Assembly (NCBI RefSeq): GCF_022458865.1
Contig: NZ_JAJNMU010000015.1
Coordinates: forward strand, 1 to 64,000
Direction: 5' to 3'
Origin: Paenibacillus periandrae
GTDB taxonomy: Bacteria > Bacillota > Bacilli > Paenibacillales > NBRC-103111
DNA: 64,000 bases
This document shows positions 25,744 through 36,005 of this stretch, one piece after another (within the stretch, counting starts at the first letter, position 1; every line of letters begins with the position of its first letter). The position numbers and the translations under genes were made by a program. The notes under the pieces are model-generated. The model saw only the letters and a program-made list of their open reading frames with translations, was not told the DNA's origin and searched no databases.

Positions 25744-27493
25744 AAAGCTTATTATGGAAAATAAGTATCAGTATATCCCCAGCTTAGTAGGTGAACAAGT
25801 AGAGGCAGTATACGCTGAACAGGTAATTGGAGGTTACAAAGATAACCCATTTATTGAATCATTGCCTCCTATCTTTGAGGATCATCAGGTCATTTCCAAA
25901 ATTGCGAAATACCCCGATTATAACGAAGAACAGCGAAAGCTGGGGAAACAAACAAGACTACATTTGGTTCAACAGATTTCCGACTACGTAGAGCCACTGC
26001 AGTCACATATACTCATTGAGCAGAGGTTATCAAGACTAATTCGGCATGGATATAAGGCTAGAAACCCACTGGCTCGGGAGTCAATTCGTCAATTTCATAT
26101 TGGCTTTGATGAGATCCTTGATGCTGGTGTAGACTCATCTGGTTTAAATATAGCTGGAGTAAGGTCCACTGCTGCCGGCTTTGCCATTCTTGGAGTTAGT
26201 GGACAAGGAAAGACTACGGCGATAGAGAGCTCTTTATTGCTATATCCTCAAGTGATCCATCATGTGGAATACAAAGGAAAACCTTTTATTAGGAAACAGA
26301 TCGTGTGGTTAAAACTTAATTGTCCATTTGATGGTTCGCTTAAAGGGCTATGTTTTAACTTTTTGCAAGCAATCGATTCCCATTTGGGGACTAATTATTT
26401 TCAGAAGTTTGCCTCTAAAGGAGCATCAGTAGATATGCTCATTCCAATTATGGCTCATCTTGCAACCCTTCATGGACTTGGCGTCTTAGTTATAGATGAA
26501 ATTCAAAATTTGAGTTTTATGAAAAGCGGCGGTGCCGAAAGAATGTTGAATTATTTTACACAACTGATCAATACAATTGGTGTTCCGGTTGTCTTGATAG
26601 GGACTTTTAAGGCGATGCGACTTCTTTCAGGATCGTTTAGTCAGGCACGGAGGAGTACGGGGCAGGGTGATTTAATTATGGATCGCTTAACAGAGGGAGA
26701 CGACTGGAACTATTTCTTAAATGCCTTATGGAGATATCAATGGACAGCAAGAAATTCTCCACTGTCGGAACCGATAAAAAAAACAATATACGACCTCTCC
26801 CAAGGAATCGTTGATATAGCCGTTAAACTATACATGCTTGCTCAGTGGGAAGCAATGGAGGAAGTGGATCCGAAGGATGAGAAGATTACAGTAGGACTCC
26901 TAAAGTCTGTTGCCAAGAGACATATGCAGTTAGTACAGCCGTTATTAAAAATATTGAGAAGAAACGATCCAGCCCTCTTATCCTTAGTGGATGATCTATA
27001 TCCAGAATGGAATGTTCTAGATCAGTATCTCAAAAAATCATCTGAAAAAGTAAATATTCAAGGTGAGATCCGAACGAAAATAATGCGTGATGACAAAATT
27101 GAACAGGATCAGGAAAAGTATATTGAGCTTGTAAAGACAGCCATAGATTTCGGTGCCACTTCTACTTCAGCAGAACAAATAGCACAGCGAATCTTACAAT
27201 CGAATGAAGTAGAAAAAGATTTTGTAGAGCTTAGGAAGCAAGTAGTTGAAGAGGTCTATTTAAGTGCTGCGACTGAAGATATTAAGCGCCCTGCAGATAA
27301 TACTGTCAGTAGTAAAAAGAACTCAAATGTATCAACAGCAAAGAGGAAGCAGAAGGAAGAGGGAATTTTAGAAATAGATGATTTAAGGAATGCTGCACGA
27401 GGAACGGATAAGGGAAGTGAAGCCATTTATGAAAAATTGGTCGAAATGGGGAGTATTCCGTCAAACGATGATATCTCCAGACTGATAATTTAA
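25736..27493 (+). CDS. tnsC: TnsC AAA+ ATPase, transposition regulator
   Basis: ATP-dependent matchmaker between target-bound TnsD and the TnsAB transposase; in Tn7 it also mediates target immunity. 585 residues; ATG 25736 has AAGGAGG 9 bp upstream. Walker A is VSGQGKTTAIE at about residues 154-164 and Walker B is GVLVIDEIQN near 250. Sensor and arginine-finger regions follow (VVLIGTFKA; QARRSTGQGDLIMDRL). The C-terminal ~150 residues are charged and probably contact TnsA/TnsB. It overlaps tnsB by 8 bp and is 75 bp before the first tnsD. Confidence 0.95.
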   Translation: MARKLIMENKYQYIPSLVGEQVEAVYAEQVIGGYKDNPFIESLPPIFEDHQVISKIAKYPDYNEEQRKLGKQTRLHLVQQISDYVEPLQSHILIEQRLSRLIRHGYKARNPLARESIRQFHIGFDEILDAGVDSSGLNIAGVRSTAAGFAILGVSGQGKTTAIESSLLLYPQVIHHVEYKGKPFIRKQIVWLKLNCPFDGSLKGLCFNFLQAIDSHLGTNYFQKFASKGASVDMLIPIMAHLATLHGLGVLVIDEIQNLSFMKSGGAERMLNYFTQLINTIGVPVVLIGTFKAMRLLSGSFSQARRSTGQGDLIMDRLTEGDDWNYFLNALWRYQWTARNSPLSEPIKKTIYDLSQGIVDIAVKLYMLAQWEAMEEVDPKDEKITVGLLKSVAKRHMQLVQPLLKILRRNDPALLSLVDDLYPEWNVLDQYLKKSSEKVNIQGEIRTKIMRDDKIEQDQEKYIELVKTAIDFGATSTSAEQIAQRILQSNEVEKDFVELRKQVVEEVYLSAATEDIKRPADNTVSSKKNSNVSTAKRKQKEEGILEIDDLRNAARGTDKGSEAIYEKLVEMGSIPSNDDISRLII

Positions 27494-27568
27494 TTTGGTG
27501 AAAATAGTACTAAACTGCATAGGGAAAAGTGCTAGCGATTGAAGCGTAATTGAGTATTAATTGAGAGG

Positions 27569-29269
27569 ATGATGATTCTATTGCTAGCTCATTTCCCTAC
27601 TTTATATAATGACGAATTGTTATATAGTGGTATTGCTCGTTATCACCAAATTTCTGGTAATAGGACTCAGAAACAGACTATTGAAGACTTGTTCGGAGAT
27701 CGACTTGTGTGTGCAACTGTTGATTTGCCAAGTCATTTAGATAAACTAACAGATCGGATTAATGGTGGCTATTCAGTAAGGCACCTGATCCAATACCATA
27801 CGTTACTTCCGTACTACTCAACTTTCTTTCACAAAGAAAAAGTTAATGAAGCAAGAGCGCTGATGGCCCAGGGAGCTTCATCGGGAGTAGTACATTCAAA
27901 ATTAGGTCTCCCTGCGAGTCTTATTAAGTCTCCAGCTCAGCTGAAGTTTTGTCCGCAATGTTATAACGAAGATCTTGAGATAGGTGAGCCTTACTGGCAC
28001 CGTTCTCATCAATTACCCGGTGTTGTTTTTTGTGATGTTCATAAAAGACAACTAATCAAAAGCGATGTGACTTATTCTACACGTGATCACAAATTTGCAT
28101 TTATACCGCTTTCTGAACTTAATACAGAACAATATCAGATTGAGGAGATTAACTCAGGATGGGTAGAGCATCTCCAGTTCATTGCTGAACAATCGGCGTT
28201 AATTCTGAACTCATCTCTCGGACAAAAAATACCCAACTACACGCCTGCTTTGCAAGAGAAGGGGTATTTGACTGGCGGGGGGAGAGTTCGTTTCGATCGG
28301 CTTATTAGGGATTTTCAAGATTACTTTGGTGATGGGTTACTGCAATTTCTCCATTGCCCCATTAAATTGAAAAGTAGTGATTCATGGCTGCATAAAGCAG
28401 TAAGGGGGAATAAAGAGCTAACCCAGCCCCTCAGACACTTGATACTAAGTAGATACCTTAACCAATTATGTGAATCAAATAGAAATTATACGAGCACTTA
28501 CCCATTTGGTGAAGGGCCGTGGCCATGTCTTAACAAGGCTGCCGCTCACTTTGAAGCAGCTGTCATTGAACAATGCCAAGTTACCCGATGTTCCAAAACC
28601 GGGTTGCCGGTCGGGTTTTTCTCGTGTTCGTGTGGGTTCGTCTATTCACGTAGGGGGCCTGATAAAGGCACAGAGGACAGATACAGAGTAGGTAGGATTA
28701 AATATTTTGGTAAGGCATGGTACACCAAGCTAATTGAACTGAATGACAGCGACAAATCGTTGCGTGCAAAAGCTGCAACATTGGGTGTAGATCCTGGAAC
28801 AGTGAAGAATCAAACGTCTTTCTTAACGAACAAATGTGAAACCAAAGTGAAATATCTCAGTGCTGGAGGTATCTCTCCAAAGAAAAATAGAGAGAAGAAA
28901 CTACGGGGGAGCACTTTTGGCAGAACTAATTGGGAAGAGAGAGATGCATTGTTATCCCCTGAAGTAGTAAACGCCATTGTAAAAATTAAATCCAAGAACA
29001 AGCCACTTCGAATTTCCAAGAGTTCAATAGTAAGAAACATTGCCGCGGATAAATTGTTATTTAAGATCACAGATAAAAATCTTGAGAAACTACCCAATAC
29101 GAAAAAACTTATTCAATCATCGAGCGAGTCCACAGAAGAATACCAAGTGAGAAGGCTTGTCTTGGCGGCTAATAAACTGCAATGTACGGAGATGAAGGTC
29201 TTAGGTTGGAGGCTATTAAAAGTGGCTGGGTTAAACTACCCCTTAAATAAAGCCGTGTTAAAAAAATGA
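27569..29269 (+). CDS. tnsD: TnsD/TniQ-family target selector, first copy
   Basis: DNA-binding protein that chooses the insertion site and recruits TnsC. 566 residues. The TniQ start FPTLYNDELLYSGIARYH is followed by a zinc finger (CPQC near residue 128, then a C-x2-H site in FCDVHKR near 153) and a second Cys cluster (CSCGFVYSRRG near 350). C-terminal helix-turn-helix regions follow. The ATG pair at 27569/27572 sits directly on GAGAGG; a TTG at 27581 gives the better-spaced start at LAHFPTLY, so up to four residues are uncertain. With the insertion exactly at the glmS site, one of the two tnsD products should bind the glmS 3' end; which one is not evident from sequence. Confidence 0.9.
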   Translation: MMILLLAHFPTLYNDELLYSGIARYHQISGNRTQKQTIEDLFGDRLVCATVDLPSHLDKLTDRINGGYSVRHLIQYHTLLPYYSTFFHKEKVNEARALMAQGASSGVVHSKLGLPASLIKSPAQLKFCPQCYNEDLEIGEPYWHRSHQLPGVVFCDVHKRQLIKSDVTYSTRDHKFAFIPLSELNTEQYQIEEINSGWVEHLQFIAEQSALILNSSLGQKIPNYTPALQEKGYLTGGGRVRFDRLIRDFQDYFGDGLLQFLHCPIKLKSSDSWLHKAVRGNKELTQPLRHLILSRYLNQLCESNRNYTSTYPFGEGPWPCLNKAAAHFEAAVIEQCQVTRCSKTGLPVGFFSCSCGFVYSRRGPDKGTEDRYRVGRIKYFGKAWYTKLIELNDSDKSLRAKAATLGVDPGTVKNQTSFLTNKCETKVKYLSAGGISPKKNREKKLRGSTFGRTNWEERDALLSPEVVNAIVKIKSKNKPLRISKSSIVRNIAADKLLFKITDKNLEKLPNTKKLIQSSSESTEEYQVRRLVLAANKLQCTEMKVLGWRLLKVAGLNYPLNKAVLKK

Positions 29270-29318
29270 ATGAATTAATCAACTGAGACCGAACCGTCCT
29301 ATAGAAGAGGGGTGTTAA

Positions 29319-31244
29319 ATGCTTAACCTAGGATTTTTCCCAACTCCATATCCAAATGAAGATTTTAGAAGTGTGGTTTATCGGTATCATTATTATGAAA
29401 ATGGTACAGTTTACTCCAAAACAATTCAGCAATTATTTGGCCTAAACACATTTAAAATTAGGCACCTCCCACGAAATCTTGGCTTTTTGGGTCAAAGAGT
29501 ACCGCGGCAGGTAAAAATAGCAGATATTTTACTAAAGACAACCTTACTTCGGCTTTTTCAACTATTTACTACGAAGCATCAAAGTAATGAAATTATTAAA
29601 GATATTCTTTATGGCGATGAAGGTAAAACCTCGTTAGCCGGGGTTTTATCTGGGAGTTCAGAAAAGGGGACGATTAGTGAGAACATTAGTTATTGCCTAG
29701 AATGTTTGAATGATGATTATAAAACTTATGGTGAATGCTTCGTTCATAAATATCATCAGGTCCAATATATTAATGTTTGTTACAAACATAATCTATATCT
29801 TATTTCGAGGTGCCCGACATGTGATGAGGTTCTCTCAAGATCAATTGGGGATAGTCTCCTGTGTAAACCAGAGTGTCCCAATGGCCATTTATTATCTGAT
29901 GTTGATTTGTATCAGACAGATACTTTAGGACAGTTAAAGTATGGATTAATTAGGGATATTATTTATCTTACTGAAAATGACGTAGATATAAATGCAGTTG
30001 AGATGTCACAGAGGTTCCTTGCTTGTTTAGGGGAACGAGGGTATATACACTCGTCGGGAATTGTGTATAAGACCCAGCTCTTACATGATTTCTTTGAATA
30101 TTACTCTGAGAGTATATTGATAGGGTTTGGTCAAAAAAAGAATAAACTATATGCCCGTAGAACAATAAAGAGGCTATTTAATCCAGAATATATGAACTCA
30201 CATATATTATTTTATATATTATTAATGAGGTTTCTTGAAGGATCCGTAGAGAAATTTCTAAATACTAACTACTCATTCGCGTTAGAATTGCCATTTGAGT
30301 CAGGACCATGGGAGTGCCGAAACCCAAACTGTAGTTGTTATCCCAAGAAAACGATAAAATCCTATAAAATGATACAAAGAGGAGGGTATATTTCTGGAGA
30401 ATTCGAATGTAAAGAATGTGGTTATACCTACATACGAAAAAAGCGATTTAAGAATAATGAACAAGACGAAACCTTATTCATTGTGACAATAGGGTTTGAA
30501 TTACATGATCAAATACAAGGGTTGTTTAATGTTGGATGGAATACTAGAGAAATATCAAAACAATTAAATATTTCAGAAACAACTGTAGCCAAATATTCTC
30601 CAAGAAAATCGAAAGTGATAAAGTCGGTTAGAACAGATATTTGCGAGGATGAAATACTAAAAGGTTTGAAAGAAGTAAGTGCTACTGTAGATGAACTCAA
30701 ACGCATTCGAATTAGAGAAGTCTTCAGACATTTATTACATGAGAGGAGCACACTAAGTAGGACAGATTTAAAGAAGTTACATCCGGTTCAATATAATTGG
30801 CTATCGAAGTATGACAAAGCTTGGTTTGAGAAAAATATGACCCCTGCATGTAAGGGGGGGAGTAGAGAACTAGATCTTGGTTTAATCGATCTTGAAATAA
30901 GTAATCATATAAAAAGTATTTCAAAGCAAATCTTTCATGAAAACCCTGTGAAACAAATAAAACCTTATACTATACTGGCACGCTTGTCGAAAAAGGATAT
31001 TGGTAGATATGGACAATACAAATCTTCATTACCCTTATCCCAAAATGCTTTAAGTGAATGTGCTGAACAGAAGATAGATTATTTAATTCGCATTTTACCG
31101 AAGATGGTTGAGTTTTTGAAAGGAAATCGGTATCAAGAAATTACTTTTGACAGCCTCAAAATCAGAAGAGGATACAGGCATTGTACTAGCGAGGAGCGGC
31201 TTAAAATAGAAGCAGCGTTAAGGCAATGTATTGAAAAAATATAA
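29319..31244 (+). CDS. tnsD: TnsD/TniQ-family target selector, second copy
   Basis: 641 residues, 49 bp after the first tnsD, with AGAGGGGTG before the ATG. The TniQ start LGFFPTPYPNEDFRSVVYRY, a zinc finger (CLECLNDD near residue 127, CYKHNLYLISRCPTC near 153), a Cys-rich second cluster (CRNPNCSCYP; CKECGYTY, about 330-370) and a helix-turn-helix (REISKQLNISETTVAKY near 410) parallel the first copy. Sequence identity between the two is low, so they are old paralogues or separately acquired. Two TnsD proteins suggest two target preferences (glmS plus another site) or a two-subunit selector. No TnsE follows. Confidence 0.88.
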   Translation: MLNLGFFPTPYPNEDFRSVVYRYHYYENGTVYSKTIQQLFGLNTFKIRHLPRNLGFLGQRVPRQVKIADILLKTTLLRLFQLFTTKHQSNEIIKDILYGDEGKTSLAGVLSGSSEKGTISENISYCLECLNDDYKTYGECFVHKYHQVQYINVCYKHNLYLISRCPTCDEVLSRSIGDSLLCKPECPNGHLLSDVDLYQTDTLGQLKYGLIRDIIYLTENDVDINAVEMSQRFLACLGERGYIHSSGIVYKTQLLHDFFEYYSESILIGFGQKKNKLYARRTIKRLFNPEYMNSHILFYILLMRFLEGSVEKFLNTNYSFALELPFESGPWECRNPNCSCYPKKTIKSYKMIQRGGYISGEFECKECGYTYIRKKRFKNNEQDETLFIVTIGFELHDQIQGLFNVGWNTREISKQLNISETTVAKYSPRKSKVIKSVRTDICEDEILKGLKEVSATVDELKRIRIREVFRHLLHERSTLSRTDLKKLHPVQYNWLSKYDKAWFEKNMTPACKGGSRELDLGLIDLEISNHIKSISKQIFHENPVKQIKPYTILARLSKKDIGRYGQYKSSLPLSQNALSECAEQKIDYLIRILPKMVEFLKGNRYQEITFDSLKIRRGYRHCTSEERLKIEAALRQCIEKI

Positions 31245-31306
31245 TAAGCTGGTAGTGTTAAGAACACAGTTAACATTTACCCATAACAAAAGAGGTGTTA
31301 TAACAA

Positions 31307-31438
31307 GTTGCGGAGATTGAGGAACAATACCGGCTTCGTCACTTGGCAGCTTTTAGAATCATTATGGATATGATGAATTTACACAGAACACAATTTTATC
31401 CTATCGAAGATTCTATAGGGGTATATTTATATGCATAA
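31307..31438 (+). pseudogene. Possible gene remnant of 44 codons
   Basis: An open frame with protein-like composition (VAEIEEQYRLRHLAAFRIIM, ending GVYLYA-stop) begins just after an in-frame TAA and has no standard start codon at its head. I do not recognise it. It sits in the 540-bp gap between tnsD and the OLD-family gene. The gap otherwise holds a terminator (31481) and very AT-rich DNA that may contain the promoter of the next operon (TATAAT near 31558). Confidence 0.25.
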
Positions 31439-31480
31439 TGTATTTACTGCAAATAGTAGAGATTCAGAACGTATAAAATC

Positions 31481-31506
31481 AAAAGGGGGACTGTACCCCT
31501 TTTTTG
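31481..31506 (+). terminator. Intrinsic terminator after the tns genes
   Basis: AAAAGGGG / CCCCTTTT stem with a 7-nt loop and a T run; it separates the transposition genes from the right-hand cargo. Confidence 0.8.
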
Positions 31507-31787
31507 TCGTTTAGCAGATTAAAATAAAGGAAAATACTGTCGATTTTTATCAATTATAGTATAATAGAACTAATAGAAAATAATACCAGTAACCATGTAT
31601 CAGCAGTTAACCTAGGGCTACAGCTAAGGTTTGATTTTTTAAATATGAAGTGACAACGATGGTTTAGTGAAGGAGATTAAGAATGTAATTGTGTTAATGA
31701 ATAGAGTGTAATTATAAATAATTTAGTTTCTAAATTTTTTAATTTGCTCTAAATTACGAAAGAATATATTTCTAAGGAGATATTTTG

Positions 31788-33899
31788 ATGATTAAAATTG
31801 AGAAAATTAATATACGGAATTACAGAAAATTTCGTAATGAAGATATATATTTGGATAGAACTTTGACAGCGATAGCAGGTTCAAATAATGCAGGTAAAAC
31901 ATCAATTGTTGAGTTAATGTCTAGCATTCTTTTGTCAAGTCGAAAGGATTCTGTGACAATAGACGATATGAACTATAACGCTCGCAAAGAAGATTTAGAA
32001 AAATTGCAAAGTATTAGTAGTGACTCCAGTTTGACTGATGATGAGAAAGTAGAGAAATTGCAAGCAATTCGTAATACTCTAAATAAAATAACGGTTTGTA
32101 TAAGTATTCAATATGATGAAAATGATGATTTGAAATTATTTTCTGATTATGTTTCGGAATTTGATGTGCTGAAACGAAACTACTATTTTGTTGTAGAGTA
32201 TGGATATAAAAAATGCAAGGAGAAGGATATTTTAGACATTGTCGAAAAAAAACAAGACATAATGGAGCTGTTTTCATCGTTAGAATCAAGCATATTCTAT
32301 TGCGATGAGAATGCGAAAGATAGAATTTCGATAAATAACAAAGAAGATTTCTATAAATTATTTAATTATCACTGTGTTTATGCTTTAAGAAAATTATCAG
32401 ATACTTCTGAAGAAAAACAGAGTTTTTTAAGTAAACATTTACTTAAAACTGTGAGAAATGATACGAAGTGGAAGATCGGTCTTGATGAATTAATTAAGGA
32501 TCTAAATGAGCTATTAATTGAAAAAAAATTATCTAGTAAAATTGATGAAATAACCATAAACACATTAAAGCAAACGTTAGATGATTTTTCAAAAACAAAT
32601 GGTGGAAAAACGGGAAAGTTGGGAATTGATTTTAAATTAGAGAACCAAGATATCGAAAAAGTATTGTTAGAATTCACCAAAATATACTTCGAACAAGATG
32701 GAGGGGGAAAGATAAAGGAGCAGAAACAGGGGCTAGGATACAGTAATCTTATATATTTATTACTAGAAACACAGATATTTAGAGAAAAGCTGGATAAAGA
32801 AAAGGTGAATTTATTAGTGTTTGAGGAGCCGGAAGCTCACTTGCACCCACAAATGGAGAATGTATTTATACAGTACTTAAATCGTATGAATGCAACAGAT
32901 CAAAATCTAGCTAATGCAGAGCAAATAAATGATAAATTTCTAACGATAAGTCCATTAGAAACTTATGAGACGAATAGCATACTTGAAGCAGCAGCAGCAT
33001 CTTCGGGTGAGCTTGAAAGCGAAGACGTAACACTTTTTCAAATGTTCATAACGACGCATTCCAGTGAAATGACCAAGTCGATTAAGTTACCCGGCATACG
33101 AGTATTAAGACCTGACAGTCATGTGGAAACCAATGTATACGATCTTCAGCAATTTTTGACAAATTTAAATCCTGACGAAAAAAAATTCTACAGTAAATTT
33201 TTTCAATTTAATATGATCGAAATGGTGTTTGCAGATAAACTGATTTTGTTTGAAGGTGATGCGGAAAGGCTTTTGTTAAAGTATCTTATGTCTAATGATC
33301 AGAGGTATAAGAGCCTTTCCACTCAATACATATCATTCATTCAGGTTGGTGGAGCCTATGCTCACAATTACTTGAAATTGATTAATTTTTTGAAAATTAA
33401 AACATTAATACTTAGCGATATAGATTACGTTTGTGATACAACGGACTTTCACGAAAATATTAACCTTTTAATAAAAGAAGTACTCGGGAGCAATACTACA
33501 AACCAAGCTATTGAAAAAATAACTGGAAAAAAGAAAGTGAAAGATATTATCAAATCTCAAATAAAAAACAAAGGTGTATATCCTGGGAATGAATTAGTGT
33601 GTTTAAAATTTCAAACAAATAAAGATGGGTATGCGCGTACATTAGAAGATGCAATCTTAAAAAGCTTGTTAGATATAAGGACAGTTTTTTGTAAGATATC
33701 AAAAGAAGATTTTAATTTATATATTGACCAATACCATTTGCAAATGTCAGGTCCAAAAAAGGCAGAAACATCTCTAAGAGATCGCGTAGATAAGTTACAA
33801 CAAAAAACGGATTTTATGTACTCACTGATTGAGCATGATCAGATAAAAAATTCAGTACCTGTTTATATAAAGGAGGGATTAGAGTGGCTGCAGGGATAA
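31788..33899 (+). CDS. OLD-family ATP-dependent endonuclease, GajA-like (Gabija)
   Basis: 703 residues; ATG 31788 has AAGGAGA 7 bp upstream. N-terminal ABC/SMC-type ATPase: Walker A AGSNNAGKTS at about 30-39, Walker B LLVFEEPEAHLHP near 342-355, and an H-loop ITTHSSEMT. C-terminal TOPRIM nuclease: ILFEGDAERLLLKYL near 485 and the acidic pair in LILSDIDYVCD near 540. A UvrD-like helicase overlaps its 3' end, the arrangement of class 2 OLD proteins and of the Gabija defence system, in which GajA nicks DNA when nucleotide pools fall during infection. It is longer than the ~580-residue B. cereus GajA I remember, with extra sequence between Walker A and B. Much more AT-rich than the hsd genes, pointing to separate acquisition. 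Confidence 0.8.
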   Translation: MIKIEKINIRNYRKFRNEDIYLDRTLTAIAGSNNAGKTSIVELMSSILLSSRKDSVTIDDMNYNARKEDLEKLQSISSDSSLTDDEKVEKLQAIRNTLNKITVCISIQYDENDDLKLFSDYVSEFDVLKRNYYFVVEYGYKKCKEKDILDIVEKKQDIMELFSSLESSIFYCDENAKDRISINNKEDFYKLFNYHCVYALRKLSDTSEEKQSFLSKHLLKTVRNDTKWKIGLDELIKDLNELLIEKKLSSKIDEITINTLKQTLDDFSKTNGGKTGKLGIDFKLENQDIEKVLLEFTKIYFEQDGGGKIKEQKQGLGYSNLIYLLLETQIFREKLDKEKVNLLVFEEPEAHLHPQMENVFIQYLNRMNATDQNLANAEQINDKFLTISPLETYETNSILEAAAASSGELESEDVTLFQMFITTHSSEMTKSIKLPGIRVLRPDSHVETNVYDLQQFLTNLNPDEKKFYSKFFQFNMIEMVFADKLILFEGDAERLLLKYLMSNDQRYKSLSTQYISFIQVGGAYAHNYLKLINFLKIKTLILSDIDYVCDTTDFHENINLLIKEVLGSNTTNQAIEKITGKKKVKDIIKSQIKNKGVYPGNELVCLKFQTNKDGYARTLEDAILKSLLDIRTVFCKISKEDFNLYIDQYHLQMSGPKKAETSLRDRVDKLQQKTDFMYSLIEHDQIKNSVPVYIKEGLEWLQG

Positions 33900-35833
33900 G
33901 TTTTACGGAACCTTTTACATTAGTCAATGCTCCTGCTGGCAGCGGGAAAACGACTGCTATTTCTAATAGTATAAAGAAATTACTTAGGTCTTCAAACAAG
34001 AAAATTTTGTGTATCACCTATACGAATAGAGCAACAGAACAATTAATATTGAAGATTGATGATGAGCGTGTAGACATTAGTACTATTCATTCTTTTATTT
34101 CTAGTATGATGACGCCTTTATTTGAGAAAAAAAAGATTGTGAATTATTATTATGATATTTTTGGTGAAAAAATAGAACGTATTCTAAATAGTCAAGAACC
34201 ACAAGATATAGAACGACTTGAAAAATATAGAGCGCGAAAAGAAATTAGTATTGAAACAAAGATAACTAAAGAGATATTAATTGAAAATACAAATAATATA
34301 TACTACGGGGAAACACAATTTTCTTCTTTATTATATGGGCGTTTATCACATGATGATTTATTATTATTTTCAAAAGAAGTTTTTTGTGAATTTCCAAAAA
34401 TAAATAAGATTATATCGCAAAAATATTCCCACGTTTTTATTGATGAATATCAGGATACAAGATCTGAAATTCTAGAGTTATTTTATAATGCTACACTTAG
34501 TACATCAACAAAATTGGTGCTGCTGGGTGATGAAATGCAACAAATCTATAATGACAGAGTTGAGGGATTTCAAAAGGTGCTAGATGATGTATTTCACAAG
34601 GATAATAGTTTAAATACCAATTGGCGCTCGCAAGAACACATTGTAACTGTTTTAAATAATTTATACTTTGACGCTGTCTATAAACAAGAAAACATAAAAA
34701 AAGGTGACGAAAAACCAAAACTTCATATTGTTAAAGATATGAATGAAATTGAGATCCAAGACGATGTTTTGCAGTTGGTATTGTACAATAGTGAATTATT
34801 TGACCAAATTGGTGCTAGGGAGTTGTACAGAGCTTTTAATGAAAAATATCAACAATTTGACAAATATAGTCCTAAACAGATTTTGACTGATATAACGATG
34901 GAAAATCCAGATGAATTAATGATCATATTAATTTTTATTACCGATATAGTTGAATTTTTTAATCAGAATAAGTATGGGGAATTAATTAAGAGAGTAACAC
35001 AATTTAGATATGCGAATGACAAAATGTGGAAAATAAATAAGCACTCGGATAAGCTGAAGATACACACGCACCTGATTAGTTTAAGCAACATAATGAAAGA
35101 AGAAATAAGTCTTGAAGATTTGTTGAATTATTTACGCGATAATGAATTTATTAATGTTTTTCATATTGATGAGATAATGAATAATATAAATGAAAATGAC
35201 AAATTTAAAGAAAAAATTTACAATGTGAAATATGTGGAATTTAAGAATTGCTACAATGAATGCAATAAACAATCCATTTCTACGCAGCACGCGGTTAAGG
35301 GAGAAGGGCATAATGCAATTGCATTAAAAATCTCAGACGGCTCAAATCCTAATGTGCAAATGTATTTGTTTCTGGAAATATGGTCTAGAGGCCTATTCAA
35401 TTATCAAGAATTAAAGAAGATGAACGGTGAAATGAAAATTATAAAAGAAGAGTATAGTAACTTAATTGGTGTAAAATTATCAAGTTCGAATATCAATAAT
35501 ACAATATATCAAGCTGAACTGAATAATATAAATAAATTTATTGATGATATTGTTAATACGCTTCAAAAGCAACAATGTTTATATGAATCTTTATTGAAGA
35601 AAGTTTTTGAGACTTATATGAATAATTGCAATGTTACTAATTTTAAGAAGTGCTTAGTATTAATAAATAAACTCGAAGGTATTATATTGGCGTACAAATT
35701 ATTCTATGTTGGATGCTCTCGTGCAAAGGATAAGTTGGATGTATATATTTCCGTTGATAAAATAAAAGATTTTGAGGCTGATTTTAAAACTAAAATGGAG
35801 TCTGTTGGTTTTTTAATTGAGCATTTTGCATAG
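33884..35833 (+). CDS. UvrD/PcrA-like superfamily 1 helicase, GajB-like (Gabija)
   Basis: 649 residues from GTG 33884, inside the 3' end of the OLD-family gene (16-bp overlap), so the pair is coupled. Helicase motifs in order: Walker A NAPAGSGKTTAIS (about 13-25), motif II FIDEYQDTRSE (about 185), motif III LVLLGDEMQQIYND, motif IV NTNWRSQEHIV, motif V STQHAVKGEGHNA, and motif VI FYVGCSRAKDKL (about 607). In Gabija GajB is thought to sense DNA ends or nucleotide depletion and license GajA. It is longer than the ~500-residue GajB I remember, because of an insertion between motifs IV and V (about residues 270-460). Confidence 0.78.
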   Translation: MAAGISFTEPFTLVNAPAGSGKTTAISNSIKKLLRSSNKKILCITYTNRATEQLILKIDDERVDISTIHSFISSMMTPLFEKKKIVNYYYDIFGEKIERILNSQEPQDIERLEKYRARKEISIETKITKEILIENTNNIYYGETQFSSLLYGRLSHDDLLLFSKEVFCEFPKINKIISQKYSHVFIDEYQDTRSEILELFYNATLSTSTKLVLLGDEMQQIYNDRVEGFQKVLDDVFHKDNSLNTNWRSQEHIVTVLNNLYFDAVYKQENIKKGDEKPKLHIVKDMNEIEIQDDVLQLVLYNSELFDQIGARELYRAFNEKYQQFDKYSPKQILTDITMENPDELMIILIFITDIVEFFNQNKYGELIKRVTQFRYANDKMWKINKHSDKLKIHTHLISLSNIMKEEISLEDLLNYLRDNEFINVFHIDEIMNNINENDKFKEKIYNVKYVEFKNCYNECNKQSISTQHAVKGEGHNAIALKISDGSNPNVQMYLFLEIWSRGLFNYQELKKMNGEMKIIKEEYSNLIGVKLSSSNINNTIYQAELNNINKFIDDIVNTLQKQQCLYESLLKKVFETYMNNCNVTNFKKCLVLINKLEGIILAYKLFYVGCSRAKDKLDVYISVDKIKDFEADFKTKMESVGFLIEHFA

Positions 35834-36005
35834 TATTTTATCTAATTAAAAACAACAAGCATATATCCGTACTATATATGGTAAGCGGGCCTGGCAATAA
35901 TTTTGTGCTTCCCCAAACTCTTCAAAACGATTCAATTCCACCGTGCTTAAGAGTTCAAGCAATAAGGTGTTAAGGGCTTGCTATGATAATTATAACAGTT
36001 ACGGA

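Noticed and set aside
22491..31244. CRISPR-associated transposon (CAST)
   Set aside because: TnsABC with TniQ proteins raised the possibility, but there is no Cas12k or Cascade gene and no CRISPR array in the element. The glmS insertion fits protein-guided TnsD targeting.
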